A stretch of 64,000 nucleotides of DNA from Novosphingobium kaempferiae (GTDB taxonomy: Bacteria > Pseudomonadota > Alphaproteobacteria > Sphingomonadales > Sphingomonadaceae). The stretch spans positions 4,898,001-4,962,000 of the forward strand of contig NZ_CP089301.1 of the NCBI RefSeq assembly GCF_021227995.1, written 5' to 3'. The position numbers were made by a program, and so were the translations under genes. Positions 43,299 to 51,588 of the stretch are shown one piece after another (the first letter of the stretch is position 1; the number at the start of each line of letters is the position of its first letter). The notes under the pieces are model-generated. The model was given only the letters and a program-made list of their open reading frames with translations. It made no database searches and had not been told where the DNA came from.

Positions 43299-43949
43299 AT
43301 GGCAAGGATCGCGGTCATCGGCGGCACCGGAGCACTGGGCAAGGGCATCGCGCGCAGGCTCGTCGGCGCGGGGCACGAAGTCACCATCGGTTCGCGCTCG
43401 GCCGAGAAGGCGCAGGGGACCGCCGAGGAGCTGGGCGCGGCAGGCTTCGCCGCCAATGCCGACGCCGCGGAGGGCAAGGACGTGGTGATCGTCACCGTGC
43501 CCCATGCCTCGCAGGGAGATACCCTCGCACAGATCAGCAGCCGCATCGGTGACGCGGTGGTGGTGGACACCACGGTGCCGCTCGTTCCGCCCAAGGTCAT
43601 GCGCGTGCAGCTTCCGGCCGAGGGCAGCGCGGCGATGCAGGCGCGGGCGCACCTCGGCCCGGAGGCGCGGCTGGTCACGGCGTTCCACAACGTCTCCGCG
43701 CATCATCTCGATTCCGACCACGCCATCGACTGCGACGTTCTGGTCTTCTCGGACGACGTGGAGGCGCGCAAGACGGTGGTGGACCTGTGCCCCGGCATGG
43801 GCCTGCGCGGGCTTTCTGGCGGCGCCCTCGCCAATTCGGCGGCGGCGGAGGCGCTGACCTCGATCCTCATCTACATGAACAAGACCTACAAGGCCGATGG
43901 CGCAGGCATCCGCTTCACCAGCCTGACCGAAGCCCCGGCGATCCCGTGA
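43299..43949 (+). CDS. F420-dependent NADP reductase (Fno/NpdG)
   Basis: A 216-residue enzyme that passes hydride between NADP(H) and F420. The NADP loop is IAVIGGTGALGKGIARRL and the following IGSRSAEKA gives the 2'-phosphate contacts. AFHNVSAHHL and LGLSGGALANSAAAEALTS-like sequences match the F420-binding side of the family. It links the F420 pool to cellular NADPH. It overlaps the next gene as GTGA, so cofactor recycling and cofactor synthesis are translationally coupled. Confidence 0.9.
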   Translation: MARIAVIGGTGALGKGIARRLVGAGHEVTIGSRSAEKAQGTAEELGAAGFAANADAAEGKDVVIVTVPHASQGDTLAQISSRIGDAVVVDTTVPLVPPKVMRVQLPAEGSAAMQARAHLGPEARLVTAFHNVSAHHLDSDHAIDCDVLVFSDDVEARKTVVDLCPGMGLRGLSGGALANSAAAEALTSILIYMNKTYKADGAGIRFTSLTEAPAIP

Positions 43950-44524
43950 CGGTCTGGGCGCTCATCCCGGTCAAGGCGCGGGGTCAAGGCAAGACGCGCC
44001 TCGCATCTGCGCTGCCGGATCGTCAGCGCGACGATCTCGTCGAGGCGATGCTGGCGAACGTCATCCGGGCTGCCGCGCAAGTCGCGGATCGCACGATCCT
44101 GATCGGGCCGCCGCGCGGCGCGCTGCCGTTCATCCCCGATCCGGGCGACGGCCTCAATCCGGCACTCGAACGCGCTCTCGCCATCGCGGCGCGCGGCGCG
44201 GCGCCGGATCGCATCATCGTGCTCGCAGGCGACCTTCCCTGCCTCAATGCCGAGGACCTGCGCCATCTCACCCGCCTCCCCGCCGGAGTGATCGGCATCG
44301 CGACCGACCGCCACGGCACCGGCACCAACGCACTTTCGCTGCCGTTGCCCGAGGCGGCAGCGTTCCGTTGCCACTACGGAACCGGCAGCGCCAATCTCCA
44401 CCGCGAGGCGGCCGGAACTCTCGGCCTGACCGCCGAGACGATCACCCTGCCCGGCCTCGCGAAAGATATAGACGAGCCTGCCGACTTGGCTGATGCTGAA
44501 TTTATGTTCGCCACAGCGAACTGA
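43946..44524 (+). CDS. cofC: CofC/FbiD guanylyltransferase for F420 side-chain precursor
   Basis: A 192-residue nucleotidyltransferase that activates a phospho-acid (2-phospholactate, phosphoenolpyruvate or 3-phosphoglycerate, depending on the organism) with GTP for CofD. The N-terminus VWALIPVKARGQGKTRLASAL is the family signature; IIVLAGDLPCL holds the metal-binding Asp and ATDRHGTGTNALSLP the substrate loop. It starts with GTG inside the stop of the reductase gene. Which phospho-acid it uses cannot be told by eye. Confidence 0.92.
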   Translation: MTVWALIPVKARGQGKTRLASALPDRQRDDLVEAMLANVIRAAAQVADRTILIGPPRGALPFIPDPGDGLNPALERALAIAARGAAPDRIIVLAGDLPCLNAEDLRHLTRLPAGVIGIATDRHGTGTNALSLPLPEAAAFRCHYGTGSANLHREAAGTLGLTAETITLPGLAKDIDEPADLADAEFMFATAN

Positions 44525-44566
44525 CACCAGAGGCCGCACACGGCCCTGTCGAGCGGAGAGGAACCC

Positions 44567-45424
44567 TTGCAGGCAAGCGACATCGACCTGACCGGGCAAG
44601 TTGCCTTCGTGACCGGCGGCGGCGGCGGGATCGGTCGCGCCATTGCATTGTGCATGGCCGATATGGGCGCGGACATCGCGATCGTCGAGGCCGTCCCGGA
44701 GCGCTGCGAGCAGGTCACCCGCATGGTCGAGCAGCGCGGGCGGAAAGCGCTGTGCATTCCCGGCAACGTGATGGACGTGGAGGCCCTGCAGGGCGCGGTT
44801 GCGCAAGCGGCAGATACCTTCGGACGGCTCGACGTGCTGGTGAACAATGCGGGCGGCGTCACCCGACGCGGGTTCCTCGACCTGACCGAGAAGAACTGGC
44901 GGCGACACATCGACCTCAACCTCGTCAGCAACCTCGCCGCGACGCAGGCGGCGGTGCCGGTGATGATCGCGGGCGGGCGCGGCGGCTCCATCGTCAACGT
45001 GACCAGCATCGAGGCGAGCCGCGCCGCGCCGGGCTATGCCGTCTACGCGGCCTGCAAGGCGGGCATCAACAACCTGACCCGCACGCTGGCGCTGGAATTC
45101 GCGGAACACGGCATCCGCGTGAACACCATCGCCCCCGACTACACGGTGACACCCGGAACGCGCGGCCAGTTCACCGGGCCGGTGGACGAGAGCACATGGT
45201 TCCAGTCCAGCCCGGGTCAGGTCGAAGGCATCCGCAAGCGCATTCCCGCCGGTCGCGCCGGGATCGACGAGGAATGCGGCCGCGTCGCGGTGTTCCTTGC
45301 CTCGCCGATGGCCAGCTACGTCACCGGCACGATCATTCCCGTCGATGGCGGCTCTTGGGCATCCGGCGGCTGGGTGCGCGACCGCACCGACGCCTGGGTG
45401 CTCCCGCCCGAAGTCACCGAATAA
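44567..45424 (+). CDS. Short-chain dehydrogenase/reductase in the F420 locus
   Basis: A 285-residue SDR. Motifs: VTGGGGGIGRAI, NNAGGVTRRG, VTSIEASRA (Ser) and YAACKAG (Tyr/Lys). The start is a TTG, supported by GGAGAGGAA 5-13 bp before it. A C-terminal extension (GSWASGGWVRDRTDAWVLPP) is longer than usual. It lies 42 bp after cofC and 15 bp before the LLM oxidoreductase, so it may act on the same compound. It uses NAD(P)H, not F420, by family. Confidence 0.88.
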   Translation: MQASDIDLTGQVAFVTGGGGGIGRAIALCMADMGADIAIVEAVPERCEQVTRMVEQRGRKALCIPGNVMDVEALQGAVAQAADTFGRLDVLVNNAGGVTRRGFLDLTEKNWRRHIDLNLVSNLAATQAAVPVMIAGGRGGSIVNVTSIEASRAAPGYAVYAACKAGINNLTRTLALEFAEHGIRVNTIAPDYTVTPGTRGQFTGPVDESTWFQSSPGQVEGIRKRIPAGRAGIDEECGRVAVFLASPMASYVTGTIIPVDGGSWASGGWVRDRTDAWVLPPEVTE

Positions 45425-45439
45425 CGAAACGGAACAGCG

Positions 45440-46360
45440 ATGACCTTCACCCTCAGCACCAGCCTGCCCTTCGACCATATCGACAAGCCGCAGGAATGGG
45501 GCACGATGCAGGCGCTGCACGAGATCGCGAAGGCGGTCGAGGCGGCGGGCTTCTATGCGGGCACCGTCACAGACCATCCGGTGCCATCCTCGCGCTGGCT
45601 CGACAACGGCGGGCACTATGCGCAGGATCCCTTCGTCATGCTCTCGATGCTGGGCGCGGCGACGACGACGCTGCGGCTCCAGACCAACATCCTCGTCCTG
45701 CCCTATCGCAACCCGTTCATCACTGCGCGCGCGGTGTCCAGCCTCGATCATTTCACCGGCGGGCGCGTGATCCTGGGCCTTGGCGCCGGATACATGAAGG
45801 CGGAGTACAAGGCGCTGGGCGTCGATTTCGACAGTCGCAACGACATCATGGACGAATACATGAAGGCCATGAAGCTGGCCTGGACCGGCGAGGATTTCAC
45901 TTTCGAGGGCAACGGCTACACCGCGCTCGGAAACCGCGTGCTGCCCACGCCCGCGCAGATGCCGCATCCGCCGCTGCTGGTGGGCGGCAACTCGAAGCGA
46001 GCGCTGCGCCGGGCCGTCGAACTCGGGGATGCCTGGCACCCGTTCTTCGTGCCCAAGGCGATCACCGACACCGCCCGCACCGCCAACCTCGAAGGCGACG
46101 ACGATATCCTCGCCGCCATCGCCTACATGGCCGAGCATTGCGTGAAGGTCGGGCGCGAGGTTCCGCCCAAGGTCATCGCCTCATCGACCTATTCGGTGAA
46201 GGCGGGCTGGAACGCACAGGAGGCGCTGGACCACTTCGCCAACCTCAAGTCGCTCGGCGTCGACGGCTCGGGCGCGACGATCTACACCGAGACGCGCGCC
46301 GAGTATCTGGAGCAGGCGCAGAAGTTCGGCGAAGAAGTGATCACCAAGATCGACTTCTAA
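45440..46360 (+). CDS. LLM-class F420-dependent oxidoreductase
   Basis: A 306-residue protein of the luciferase-like monooxygenase superfamily, TIGR03619-type F420-dependent subgroup. Recognisable parts are LPFDHIDKPQEWG, GTVTDHPVPSS, LRLQTNILVLPYRNPFITA, GGRVILGLGAGYMKAEYKAL and PPLLVGGNSKRALRRAVELG. Members use F420H2 or oxidised F420 to reduce or oxidise organic substrates. Its position in the same run as Fno and CofC makes it the most likely client of the cofactor made here. The substrate is unknown. Confidence 0.88.
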   Translation: MTFTLSTSLPFDHIDKPQEWGTMQALHEIAKAVEAAGFYAGTVTDHPVPSSRWLDNGGHYAQDPFVMLSMLGAATTTLRLQTNILVLPYRNPFITARAVSSLDHFTGGRVILGLGAGYMKAEYKALGVDFDSRNDIMDEYMKAMKLAWTGEDFTFEGNGYTALGNRVLPTPAQMPHPPLLVGGNSKRALRRAVELGDAWHPFFVPKAITDTARTANLEGDDDILAAIAYMAEHCVKVGREVPPKVIASSTYSVKAGWNAQEALDHFANLKSLGVDGSGATIYTETRAEYLEQAQKFGEEVITKIDF

Positions 46361-46423
46361 GGCTGCCCTTGGGCTTTGCTTCGGCATCTCATGGCTGCGG
46401 GCAGAAGCGAGCAGCGCCAGATA

Positions 46424-47071
46424 TCAGCCCTGAACCGCCGCGATCGCCTCGTGGAAGGCGCGAACCGCAGCTTCCTCATCGCCGTTCCAGACAGCGCCTG
46501 ACACGGCGAGGAAGTCCGCGCCTGCCCGGATCAGATCGCCGCAGTTGCCCGGCGTAACCCCGCCGATGGCGACGCAGGGAATTTCGAAGATCGCCTGCCA
46601 CCATTCGAGCAGGTCCAGCCCGGCGACGTGCTTGGTCTGCTTGGTAGTTGTCGGGAAGAACGCGCCGAACGCTACGTAATCCGCCCCATTCTCGCCCGCT
46701 TCCATGGCGAGGTGGCGGCTGTCATGGCAGGTGACGCCTATCTGCGCATCGCGACCGAGTGCCTGGCGGGCTTCCTCGACGGTGCCGTCCTCCTGCCCGA
46801 TATGCACGCCGTCCGCGCCGAGACGCTTCGCCAGGCTGATCGAATCATTGACGATGAAGGCGACCTCGCGGTCGGCGCAGATCTTCTGCAAGGGCTCCGC
46901 CAGACGCGCAGCCTCGTGCTGGTCGACGTCCTTCACGCGGAACTGGAACGCCGCGACCTCGCCCGCATCGAGCGCCCGGGCCAGCCGGTCCGGGAAAGCC
47001 CCGCTCACGTCCAGCGGCGAGATCAGGTAGAGCTGCGTGGGTTCGCGCGGGATGTCGGCTTCGTCGGTCAT
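46424..47071 (-). CDS. thiE: Thiamine-phosphate synthase
   Basis: A 215-residue TIM-barrel enzyme coupling the pyrimidine and thiazole halves of thiamine. Motifs: QFRVKDVDQHEAARLAEPL, FIVNDSISLAKRLGADGVHIG, VTCHDSRHLAMEAGENGADY, FGAFFPTTTK and VAIGGVTPGN. No TPP riboswitch is apparent in the 150 bp upstream. It is convergent with the LLM oxidoreductase and marks the right end of the accessory region. Confidence 0.92.
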   Translation of the reverse strand: MTDEADIPREPTQLYLISPLDVSGAFPDRLARALDAGEVAAFQFRVKDVDQHEAARLAEPLQKICADREVAFIVNDSISLAKRLGADGVHIGQEDGTVEEARQALGRDAQIGVTCHDSRHLAMEAGENGADYVAFGAFFPTTTKQTKHVAGLDLLEWWQAIFEIPCVAIGGVTPGNCGDLIRAGADFLAVSGAVWNGDEEAAVRAFHEAIAAVQG

Positions 47072-47222
47072 GCCTAGCGCCCTAGCTGCTCCCCGGCATG
47101 AGGAAAAGGCCCTCCGTCGAAACCTGCCTTCTGAGCATCCAGAGTCGCTGCTAATGCGGCGCTAACCGGGCGCCAATGCCTCGTTACGGAACCGTTCAGG
47201 GAGCGATGCCATTCTCCGCACG

Positions 47223-47726
47223 ATGAAATCGACCGCCGCTCTCGCGATCCTCGCCCTGGCCCTTCCCGGCTGCCGGATGATCCCGCCCGCCGATCCTGCA
47301 CGCGTACCACCCGCCCAGACGCAGCCGATTCCCGGTCCCGCGCCCGCTCCCGCCTACAGCCCCGCGCCGAACTACACGCCGCCGCCCGAGGCGCCTGCGC
47401 CTTCCGAAGATCCGCTGATCTATGCAGCGCTCGGCCAGACGGTTAGTGTCAGCGGACCGCGCGTCACGCCCCTTCAGGTGCTGGAAGACAGCCGCTGCCC
47501 CATGAACGCCCGCTGCGTCTGGGCCGGGCAGGTCCGTCTGCGGGTGCGCATCGAAAGCGGCACCGGCGGCGAACTGGAGCTTACCTCCGGCAAGCCGGCA
47601 CGGGTAGCGGACGGCACGCTGGAACTGGTGCAGATCCGGCCGGACAAGGTCGCCGGTGGAGATAACGGCGGCACCATCGCGCCCAATGCCTATCGCTTCG
47701 GCTTCCGCTTCATGGGCGGGTACTGA
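47223..47726 (+). CDS. Putative lipoprotein with Pro-rich linker
   Basis: A 167-residue exported protein. The signal peptide ends in a lipobox, ALALPGC, so Cys17 should be lipidated. Residues about 20-65 are a Pro/Ala-rich spacer (PPAQTQPIPGPAPAPAYS). The C-terminal domain contains EDSRCPMNARCVWAGQVRLR, with two Cys likely joined, and beta-rich sequence. It probably sits on the periplasmic face of the outer membrane. Function is unknown. A terminator follows at 47739. Confidence 0.78.
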   Translation: MKSTAALAILALALPGCRMIPPADPARVPPAQTQPIPGPAPAPAYSPAPNYTPPPEAPAPSEDPLIYAALGQTVSVSGPRVTPLQVLEDSRCPMNARCVWAGQVRLRVRIESGTGGELELTSGKPARVADGTLELVQIRPDKVAGGDNGGTIAPNAYRFGFRFMGGY

Positions 47727-47738
47727 GAGCACGAAAAA

Positions 47739-47773
47739 GGCGGCGCCCCTGCGAGCGCCGCCTCTTCATTTTC
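47739..47773. terminator. Bidirectional intrinsic terminator
   Basis: GGCGGCGC (47739-47746) pairs with GCGCCGCC (47755-47762). Rightwards it is followed by TCTTCATTTT, and leftwards by TTTTTCG, so it can end both the lipoprotein and the aldolase transcripts. Confidence 0.85.
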
Positions 47774-47786
47774 CGGACCGAAACGA

Positions 47787-48698
47787 TCAGGCCGTTGCGG
47801 CGGCCTCGGCCTTCTGGGTCGAACCGACGTAGATTTCCTCGATCGCCTCGCTCAGCGCCGCGTCGAATTCCGCATCGCTCATCTGCGCACGCAAGTCGGA
47901 CAGCAGCGCACGGCTGAAGCTGGCGATGATGCCCTTGTTCTTGGCCAGTTCGACGCAGGCTTCCGGACGCGAGTAGCCGCCCGAAAGCGCCACGACGCGA
48001 AGCACCTTGGGATGCTCCACCAGCGGGTCGAACGTGCCCGGCACGATCGGCAGCGAGAGCTTGAGCATGACCTGCTGGCCCTCAGGCAGTTCGTCGAGGT
48101 TCTTGAGGATCTCGGCGAGCACCAGCTTGTCGCACTCCGCACGGGTCTCGCTCTTGATGTTCACCTCGGGCTCGAGGATCGGCATCATGCCGTGGGAGAG
48201 CACCTGTGCGCCGATCTCGAACTGCTGCTTGATGACGGCGGCGATGCCCTCGGCGTTGGCGGAATTGACCACCGAACGCTCCTTGGTGCCGTAGACGCCC
48301 AGAGCCTTCGAGCGCGCAAGCAGCTCGTCCAGCGTCGGCATCGGCTTCATGAGTTGGACGCCGTTGGCTTCGTCCTCAAGACCCTTGTCGATCTTGATGA
48401 ACGGCACCACGCCCTTGGCGATCAGCGCCTGCGGCGTCGGCACGCCCTCGACGGTGCCGTCCATGGTGCGCTCGAACAGGATGGCGCCGATGACCTTCTC
48501 CCCCGTGAAGGCCGCCGACGAGATGATCCGCGCGCGCATTTCATGAATCAGGCCGAACATCTCCTCCTCGCTCGACCATGCACCATCCTCGATGCCGTAA
48601 CCCTTGAGCGCCTTCGGCGTCGAACCGCCGCTCTGGTCGAGTGCGGCGATAAAGCCGTCACCGTCGGCCATCTTGGCCGTCATTTCCGAATACTGCAT
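47787..48698 (-). CDS. Class I fructose-bisphosphate aldolase
   Basis: A 303-residue Schiff-base aldolase interconverting fructose-1,6-bisphosphate with two triose phosphates. Signatures: FIAALDQSGGSTPKALKGYG, ILFERTMDG, VPFIKIDKGLEDE, HGMMPILEPEVNI and VMLKLSLPIVPG with the likely Schiff-base Lys. GGAGGAGA before the ATG at 48698 supports the start. It belongs to the central-carbon group at 47.8-54.6 kb, but an acyltransferase gene separates it from pgk. Confidence 0.93.
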   Translation of the reverse strand: MQYSEMTAKMADGDGFIAALDQSGGSTPKALKGYGIEDGAWSSEEEMFGLIHEMRARIISSAAFTGEKVIGAILFERTMDGTVEGVPTPQALIAKGVVPFIKIDKGLEDEANGVQLMKPMPTLDELLARSKALGVYGTKERSVVNSANAEGIAAVIKQQFEIGAQVLSHGMMPILEPEVNIKSETRAECDKLVLAEILKNLDELPEGQQVMLKLSLPIVPGTFDPLVEHPKVLRVVALSGGYSRPEACVELAKNKGIIASFSRALLSDLRAQMSDAEFDAALSEAIEEIYVGSTQKAEAAATA

Positions 48699-48787
48699 GG
48701 TTTCTCCTCCTGAGTTGTTCGGCAACTTGAATTAAAGCCTACGCCGCGCCCCCTTGCTTCGCAACTGCGGCATAGTTTCCATAAGGT

Positions 48788-49870
48788 TCAATTCGGTATC
48801 GCACGCGGCGGGACGTGGCGTGCCCGCGCATGAAACAGAATGTTGAGGCGCCGGCGCAGCGGAATGTCGACCCAACGGACACAGAGCCAACCCAGAGCGA
48901 CACAGGATGCGAGGTAGACGGCCCCCATCAGCACCTCGTTCCAGCCCAGATCGTCCTTGAAGTAGCGCAGTGGCTCCATCAGCGCCCAATGGACCGCATA
49001 GACCGCGTAGGACACCTCACCCAAGAACCACGCGACCGGCATAAGAACCCGCGAAGGCTCGCCCCGTGAACCGAGCCAGACCAGAAGCGGCGACACCACG
49101 ACCGCGCAAGCGATGTCGTACCAGCCCTTGGGGATGAAGGCGGGGTCGGCGACCAGCATCGCGACGATCGCGACGAGGCACAGAACCCCCAGCCAGCCCG
49201 GATGGCGCACCTCCTTGGCGGGCAGGCTCGCCAGCACCACGCCGATGGTAAACGACATAGTCGTGCGCAGCATCGTCGTACCCATCTGGCTCCACAGCGG
49301 GCCGAGGTTGCCTCCCTCGCGCGCCAGAACCGCAGGCACGAAGAAGCATCCCGCAACCAGCGCGATGGCGATCTGCCCTGCACGCGGAATACGGAAAAGC
49401 ACCAGCGCCAGCCCCAGGCTCGCGATCAGTTCGAAGAACAGCGACCACGCCGGGACATTCGTCGGGAACAGCGTGTTGGTGAACGGCGAAGGCAGCATCA
49501 GCAGATTGAACGGCAGCGACTTGGCGATCTTGGCGTAGCTGTAGACATCGCCCTTGCCGGTCCAGTGATTGGAGATCGCCGACAGCGTGGTGATGACGAT
49601 CCCGGCAAGGAACAGCGGATAGAGCCGCACCACCCGCTGCTTCATGAACTGCCACGTCGTCAGCCCGGCTTCCCAGCGCGGCAGGTAGGTGCGGCAGAGC
49701 ACGAAGCCGGACAGGGCAAAGAAGAAGTCCACCGCGACATAGCCATGCGGGGCCTGCGATATGTTGTAGTGGAACAGCGCGACGGCGAGCGCGGCGATCC
49801 CGCGCATGCCGTCGAGCGTCACGTACCGGCCCTGCCAGGGCGGCGCGGCCGCATGGTTCTTGGTATTCAT
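48788..49870 (-). CDS. Acyltransferase-3 family membrane protein (OafA-like)
   Basis: A 360-residue integral membrane protein with about ten hydrophobic helices. The family start is clear: YVTLDGMRGIAALAVALFHY, followed by VDFFFALSGFVLCRTY and RVVRLYPLF. Such enzymes O-acylate sugars of surface polysaccharides or other extracytoplasmic substrates. The ATG at 49870 begins MNTKNH just before the domain. It sits between pgk and the aldolase gene without an obvious metabolic link. Confidence 0.88.
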   Translation of the reverse strand: MNTKNHAAAPPWQGRYVTLDGMRGIAALAVALFHYNISQAPHGYVAVDFFFALSGFVLCRTYLPRWEAGLTTWQFMKQRVVRLYPLFLAGIVITTLSAISNHWTGKGDVYSYAKIAKSLPFNLLMLPSPFTNTLFPTNVPAWSLFFELIASLGLALVLFRIPRAGQIAIALVAGCFFVPAVLAREGGNLGPLWSQMGTTMLRTTMSFTIGVVLASLPAKEVRHPGWLGVLCLVAIVAMLVADPAFIPKGWYDIACAVVVSPLLVWLGSRGEPSRVLMPVAWFLGEVSYAVYAVHWALMEPLRYFKDDLGWNEVLMGAVYLASCVALGWLCVRWVDIPLRRRLNILFHARARHVPPRAIPN

Positions 49871-49905
49871 GCGCACCGCATCCTGCCCCGGTCTGTCTTG
49901 TCGTA

Positions 49906-51105
49906 TCAGACGGAAAGCGCCGCCACGCCAGGCAGTTCCTTGCCTTCCATCCATTCGAGGAACGCGCCGCCAGCCGTCGAGATGTAGGAGAAGTCCTGCG
50001 CCACGCCCGCGTGGTTGAGCGCCGCGACGGTGTCGCCGCCGCCAGCAACCGATACGAGCGTACCTTCCACCGTCAACGCGGCGGCGGTGCGGGCAAGGGC
50101 AACGGTGGCTGCATCGAAGGGAGCCATCTCGAACGCACCGAGCGGGCCGTTCCAGACCAGCGTGCGGCAGTTCTTGAGCACATCGCCCAGCGTCTCGGCC
50201 GCGTTCGGACCGGCGTCGAGGATCATCTCGTCCGCCTCGACCTCATGGACATTGCAGGTGCGCAGCGACGGCGGGTTGGCGGCGAATTCCTTCGACACCA
50301 CGACGTCGTAGGGCAGGTGGACCGTGCAGCCCGAGGCATCCGCCGTGGCGAGGATCTCGTTCGCGGTGTCGGTCAGGTCATGCTCGCAAAGCGACTTGCC
50401 CACGTCCACGCCCTTGGCGGCGAGGAAGGTATTGGCCATGCCGCCGCCGATGATGAGATGATCGACCTGCGTGACGAGATGCTTGAGCACGTCAAGCTTG
50501 GACGAAACCTTCGCGCCGCCGACGACGGCAGCAACCGGCTTCTCGGGCGTGCCGAGCGCCTTTTCCAGCGCCTCAAGCTCAGCCTGCATCGAACGGCCGG
50601 CATAAGCGGGCAGCACCTTGGCCAGTCCCTCGGTGGTGACATGGGCGCGGTGTGCGGCGGAGAACGCGTCGTTGACGTAGAAATCGGCGTTGGCGGCAAT
50701 CGCAGCGACGAGTTCGGGGTCGTTCTTTTCCTCACCCTTCCAGAACCGCGTATTCTCAAGGATTGCGATATCGCCTCCGCGAAGGATGCCGACAGCCTGC
50801 TTGACCACGTCACCGGCGATCTCGGGCACGAACATCACTTCCTTGCCCAGCGTCTTCTCGACCGCGCCGACCACCATCGAGAGCGACATGGTCGATACGC
50901 GCTCACCCTTGGGGCGGCCGAAGTGGGCAAGCAGGAGAACTTTTGCGCCCTTCTCGCTCAGTTCGAGAATCGTCGGAGCGGCGGCGCGGATCCGAGTGTC
51001 GTCGGTGACGGCGCCGTCCTGCATCGGCAGGTTGAGGTCGACGCGCACCAGCGCGACCTTGCCCGCAACATCACCAAGATCGTCCAGGGTCTTGAAAGCG
51101 CTCAT
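49906..51105 (-). CDS. pgk: Phosphoglycerate kinase
   Basis: A 399-residue glycolytic kinase. Motifs: [54 protein letters not shown] and the nucleotide site GGGDTVAAL. Length is normal. Its ATG overlaps the stop of the MOSC-domain gene (ATGA), so the two are coupled. Confidence 0.97.
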   Translation of the reverse strand: MSAFKTLDDLGDVAGKVALVRVDLNLPMQDGAVTDDTRIRAAAPTILELSEKGAKVLLLAHFGRPKGERVSTMSLSMVVGAVEKTLGKEVMFVPEIAGDVVKQAVGILRGGDIAILENTRFWKGEEKNDPELVAAIAANADFYVNDAFSAAHRAHVTTEGLAKVLPAYAGRSMQAELEALEKALGTPEKPVAAVVGGAKVSSKLDVLKHLVTQVDHLIIGGGMANTFLAAKGVDVGKSLCEHDLTDTANEILATADASGCTVHLPYDVVVSKEFAANPPSLRTCNVHEVEADEMILDAGPNAAETLGDVLKNCRTLVWNGPLGAFEMAPFDAATVALARTAAALTVEGTLVSVAGGGDTVAALNHAGVAQDFSYISTAGGAFLEWMEGKELPGVAALSV

Positions 51106-51581
51106 CTCTCGATCCTTATCTCGTTGCCGACGGCAATTTCGCCGTCATCCAGCACCGTGCCCAGCACGCCGCCCCGCCAGTCCGGCATGAGCGCGCCCTT
51201 GAGGCCCGGCGCCACCTCTTCCATGCGGCTGCACGGATCGCATTCCATGGTAATCGCGATGCGCAGGGTCTGCCCGATCGCCACGACATAGCCGGTTTCC
51301 CTCGGGAAACGCAGCCCCTCGACCAGAAGGTTCGCCCGGCGCGAATGCCAGGGCGGTCGCTCTCCGAAAAGGTCCGAGGCATGGAGATCATCAAGGGCGG
51401 CCTGCCAGCTTTCGATCTCCATCAGGGAGACCTGCCGCCTTGGCTTCCTGCCCGGACGCACCGCGCCGCGAAAGTCCCCATGGACTCCCGCGGCGGCAGT
51501 AACGGTGACGGACCGTAACTCCTCCATCGGCGCGCGAGGCCGAAGCCTTCGCGCGATACCGATGAGGCGGCCCATCTCCAT
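51102..51581 (-). CDS. MOSC-domain protein
   Basis: A 159-residue protein with a MOSC (molybdenum cofactor sulfurase C-terminal) domain. The conserved Cys is in [19 protein letters not shown], and [22 protein letters not shown] and [10 protein letters not shown] are typical. MOSC domains bind sulfur carried on Cys and metal-cofactor substrates. A TTG at 51584 and ATGs at 51581 and 51575 are all possible starts. It sits between gap and pgk in a tight operon, an unexpected position for such a protein. Confidence 0.85.
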   Translation of the reverse strand: MEMGRLIGIARRLRPRAPMEELRSVTVTAAAGVHGDFRGAVRPGRKPRRQVSLMEIESWQAALDDLHASDLFGERPPWHSRRANLLVEGLRFPRETGYVVAIGQTLRIAITMECDPCSRMEEVAPGLKGALMPDWRGGVLGTVLDDGEIAVGNEIRIER

Positions 51582-51588
51582 CAAGGTC

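Noticed and set aside
30689..46360. Accessory region as a recent mobile island
   Set aside because: Its gene mix is unusual, but I see no transposase, integrase, tRNA border or obvious composition shift, so recent transfer is not supported.
47072..47222. TPP riboswitch upstream of thiE
   Set aside because: I could not find the conserved THI-box CTGAGA pattern with its partner in the gene's upstream region.
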